The position numbers and the translations under genes are program-made. A stretch of DNA of 6,877 nucleotides, from the NCBI GenBank assembly GCA_024404435.1, contig JAKSPW010000071.1:1-6877 (forward strand). The letters are read 5' to 3'. The notes beneath the pieces were generated by a model. It saw nothing but the letters and a program-made list of their open reading frames with translations, was not told the DNA's origin and ran no database searches. The stretch is from Clostridia bacterium (GTDB lineage: Bacteria > Bacillota > Clostridia > Oscillospirales > CAG-272). This document shows positions 5,810 to 6,877 of the stretch, piece after piece. Within the stretch, counting starts at the first letter, position 1; each line of letters begins with the position of its first letter.

Positions 5810-6670
5810 TCAGGGCCTTTCAAGTGAAATAAGTCCGATCTTCGTGCTTCTGAACTCGTCGAGAACGATAGCCGCAGCGCGTTCCGTGTCGAGCTCTCCG
5901 CCTGAGATCAGGAACCCGCGCTTCTTCGCGACTGCGGCGAGGAGCTCGTAGTCCTTTTTATCCGTAAGGGACGCGGGATCGAGCTTGTATCTTGCGCAGA
6001 ATTTGTCGGGATACGTGTCAAAGAGCCTTTTGCAAAGCTTTGCGGCAAGCGTTTCCGTGTCGAGGATCGCGTCCTTGATCGCGCCCGTGAAGGCGAGATT
6101 TTCGCCGATCGTCTCGTCCTCGAACTTCGGCCAGAGTACGCCCGGCATGTCGAGCAGCTCGATGCCGATGTTCGTCGTCACCCACTGCTTTGACATCGTG
6201 ACGCCCGGTCTGTCTTCGACTTTTGCCTTTTTTGCGCCCGAAAGCCTGTTCACAAGTGAAGACTTGCCGACGTTCGGGATTCCGACGATCATCGCGCGGA
6301 TCTTTCTGCCTGCCATTCCCTTGGATTCGTATTTCTCGAGCTTATCTTTCAGTATCCTGCGGCACTCGGGAGCGACGGCTTTCAGCCCTTCTCCCGTCAC
6401 GCAGTCGATGGCAAGCGCATTTCTGCCCTCGGCACGGTAAGCGTCTATCCATTTTTTCGTGATCTCGGCGTCCGCCATGCCCGACTTGTTGAAGAGCGTT
6501 AAGACGGGGCGCGTTTCGGTGAGTGTCTTGATTTCGGGATTTCGGGAGCTTTGCGGGATCCTCGCGTCGATCAGCTCGAAAACGATATCAACGAGCTTGA
6601 TGTTCTCCGATATGAGACGGCGCGTTTTCGCCATGTGTCCCGGGAACCACTGTACGTTCTGTGACGGCAT
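5810..6670 (-). CDS. rbgA: Ribosome biogenesis GTPase RbgA/YlqF
   Basis: Circularly permuted GTPase that in Bacillus is needed for late maturation of the 50S subunit and hydrolyses GTP on the pre-50S particle. The 286-residue product has the YlqF N-terminus WFPGHMAK (8-15), including the histidine (H12) corresponding to the catalytic His of RbgA. The permuted order G4-G5-G1-G2-G3 is visible: G4 NKSG (61-64), a G5-like region near 88-96, G1 GIPNVGKSS (130-138), G2 in PGVT (155-158) and G3 DMPG (174-177). The C-terminal helical ANTAR-like domain follows. G4 departs from the usual NKxD because glycine replaces the guanine-specifying aspartate. The ATG at 6668-6670 has GAGG 5 bases upstream, overlapping the lepB stop; the gene is 4 bases from the preferred rnhB start. 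Confidence 0.95.
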   Translation of the reverse strand: MPSQNVQWFPGHMAKTRRLISENIKLVDIVFELIDARIPQSSRNPEIKTLTETRPVLTLFNKSGMADAEITKKWIDAYRAEGRNALAIDCVTGEGLKAVAPECRRILKDKLEKYESKGMAGRKIRAMIVGIPNVGKSSLVNRLSGAKKAKVEDRPGVTMSKQWVTTNIGIELLDMPGVLWPKFEDETIGENLAFTGAIKDAILDTETLAAKLCKRLFDTYPDKFCARYKLDPASLTDKKDYELLAAVAKKRGFLISGGELDTERAAAIVLDEFRSTKIGLISLERP

Positions 6671-6675
6671 GTTTA

Positions 6676-6679
6676 CCTC
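6676..6679 (-). promoter_or_regulatory. Ribosome binding site of rbgA overlapping the lepB stop codon
   Basis: GAGG on the minus strand shares two bases with the TGA stop of lepB (6678-6680) and is 5 bases from the rbgA ATG. This confirms the rbgA start and suggests that lepB and rbgA are cotranslated. Confidence 0.7.
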
Positions 6680-6877
6680 AGTTATGCGGATTTGTGAATA
6701 TTTTGAACTTGTTTATCGGTGAGAGACGTGCATAGACCTTTCCGACGATGCATCTCTCGTCGATCTGACCGATCGCGGAGATACGGCTGTCTGCGGAGTG
6801 GTGACGGTTGTCACCCATCACGAAGACCTTGCCTTCTTCGACCGTGAACGGATACGAGATATCCGAGAACGGAGCAT
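6678..6877 (-). CDS. lepB: Signal peptidase I, C-terminal part (5' end beyond window)
   Basis: Membrane-bound serine/lysine protease that removes signal peptides from exported proteins outside the cytoplasmic membrane. Only the last 65 residues are in the window. They include the diagnostic box E, GDNRHHSADSR (residues 21-31 of the fragment), preceded by PFTVEEGKVFVM and followed by the usual IGQIDERCIVGKVYARLSP strand and a short polar C-terminus ending NPHN. The catalytic Ser and Lys boxes and the N-terminal transmembrane anchor lie outside. The stop TGA is 7 bases before the rbgA start. The lepB-rbgA-rnhB order matches the Firmicutes cluster usually found downstream of rplS, which would be expected just beyond the window's high-coordinate end. 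Confidence 0.95.
   Translation of the reverse strand, partial: APFSDISYPFTVEEGKVFVMGDNRHHSADSRISAIGQIDERCIVGKVYARLSPINKFKIFTNPHN

Noticed and set aside
5242..5832. Plus-strand open frame of 196 codons
   Set aside because: It is antisense to rnhB, which has an intact catalytic site; no independent evidence supports it.

Overview
The window is a compact bacterial chromosome segment in which every supportable gene lies on the minus strand. The protein set, strong AGGAGG-type ribosome binding sites, an AT-rich sigma-A-type promoter and a GC-rich, GAC/GTC/CTC-loving codon usage suggest a member of the class Clostridia (Bacillota), probably an Oscillospirales/Ruminococcaceae-like gut lineage. That placement is an inference from gene order and sequence style, not from a search.

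Reading in the direction of transcription, from high to low coordinates, there are eight genes. First is the C-terminal end of a signal peptidase I (lepB, cut by the window edge), then the ribosome-assembly GTPase RbgA/YlqF, ribonuclease HII (rnhB) and a YraN/UPF0102 nuclease-fold protein. These are followed by an M19 (membrane-dipeptidase family) dipeptidase, threonine synthase (thrC) and a calcineurin-like metallophosphoesterase. The seven genes are separated by 7, 4, -14, -4, 11 and 16 bases, with a Shine-Dalgarno sequence before each complete one and no room for promoters. They therefore look like one polycistronic unit. The lepB-rbgA-rnhB-yraN block is a familiar Firmicutes housekeeping cluster (usually downstream of rplS). 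The dipeptidase-thrC-phosphoesterase trio is a less standard extension that adds peptide and amino-acid metabolism.

A 149-base AT-rich gap (1466-1614) follows the operon. It holds a near-consensus promoter (TTGACA, 17-base spacer, TACAAT), a strong ribosome binding site and possibly a weak terminator and a small palindrome. It drives the trigger factor gene (tig), which runs off the low end of the window. The trigger factor has all its normal domains but carries an extra Lys/Ala/Pro-rich, histone-H1-like tail of at least 62 residues, still open at the window edge. This tail is the most unusual feature here.

I found no tRNA, rRNA, CRISPR array, insertion sequence, prophage gene or att site, and no convincing plus-strand gene. 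I do not see a previously undescribed multi-gene system. The points worth a second look are the trigger factor tail, the altered G4 motif of RbgA, and the extension of the housekeeping operon.
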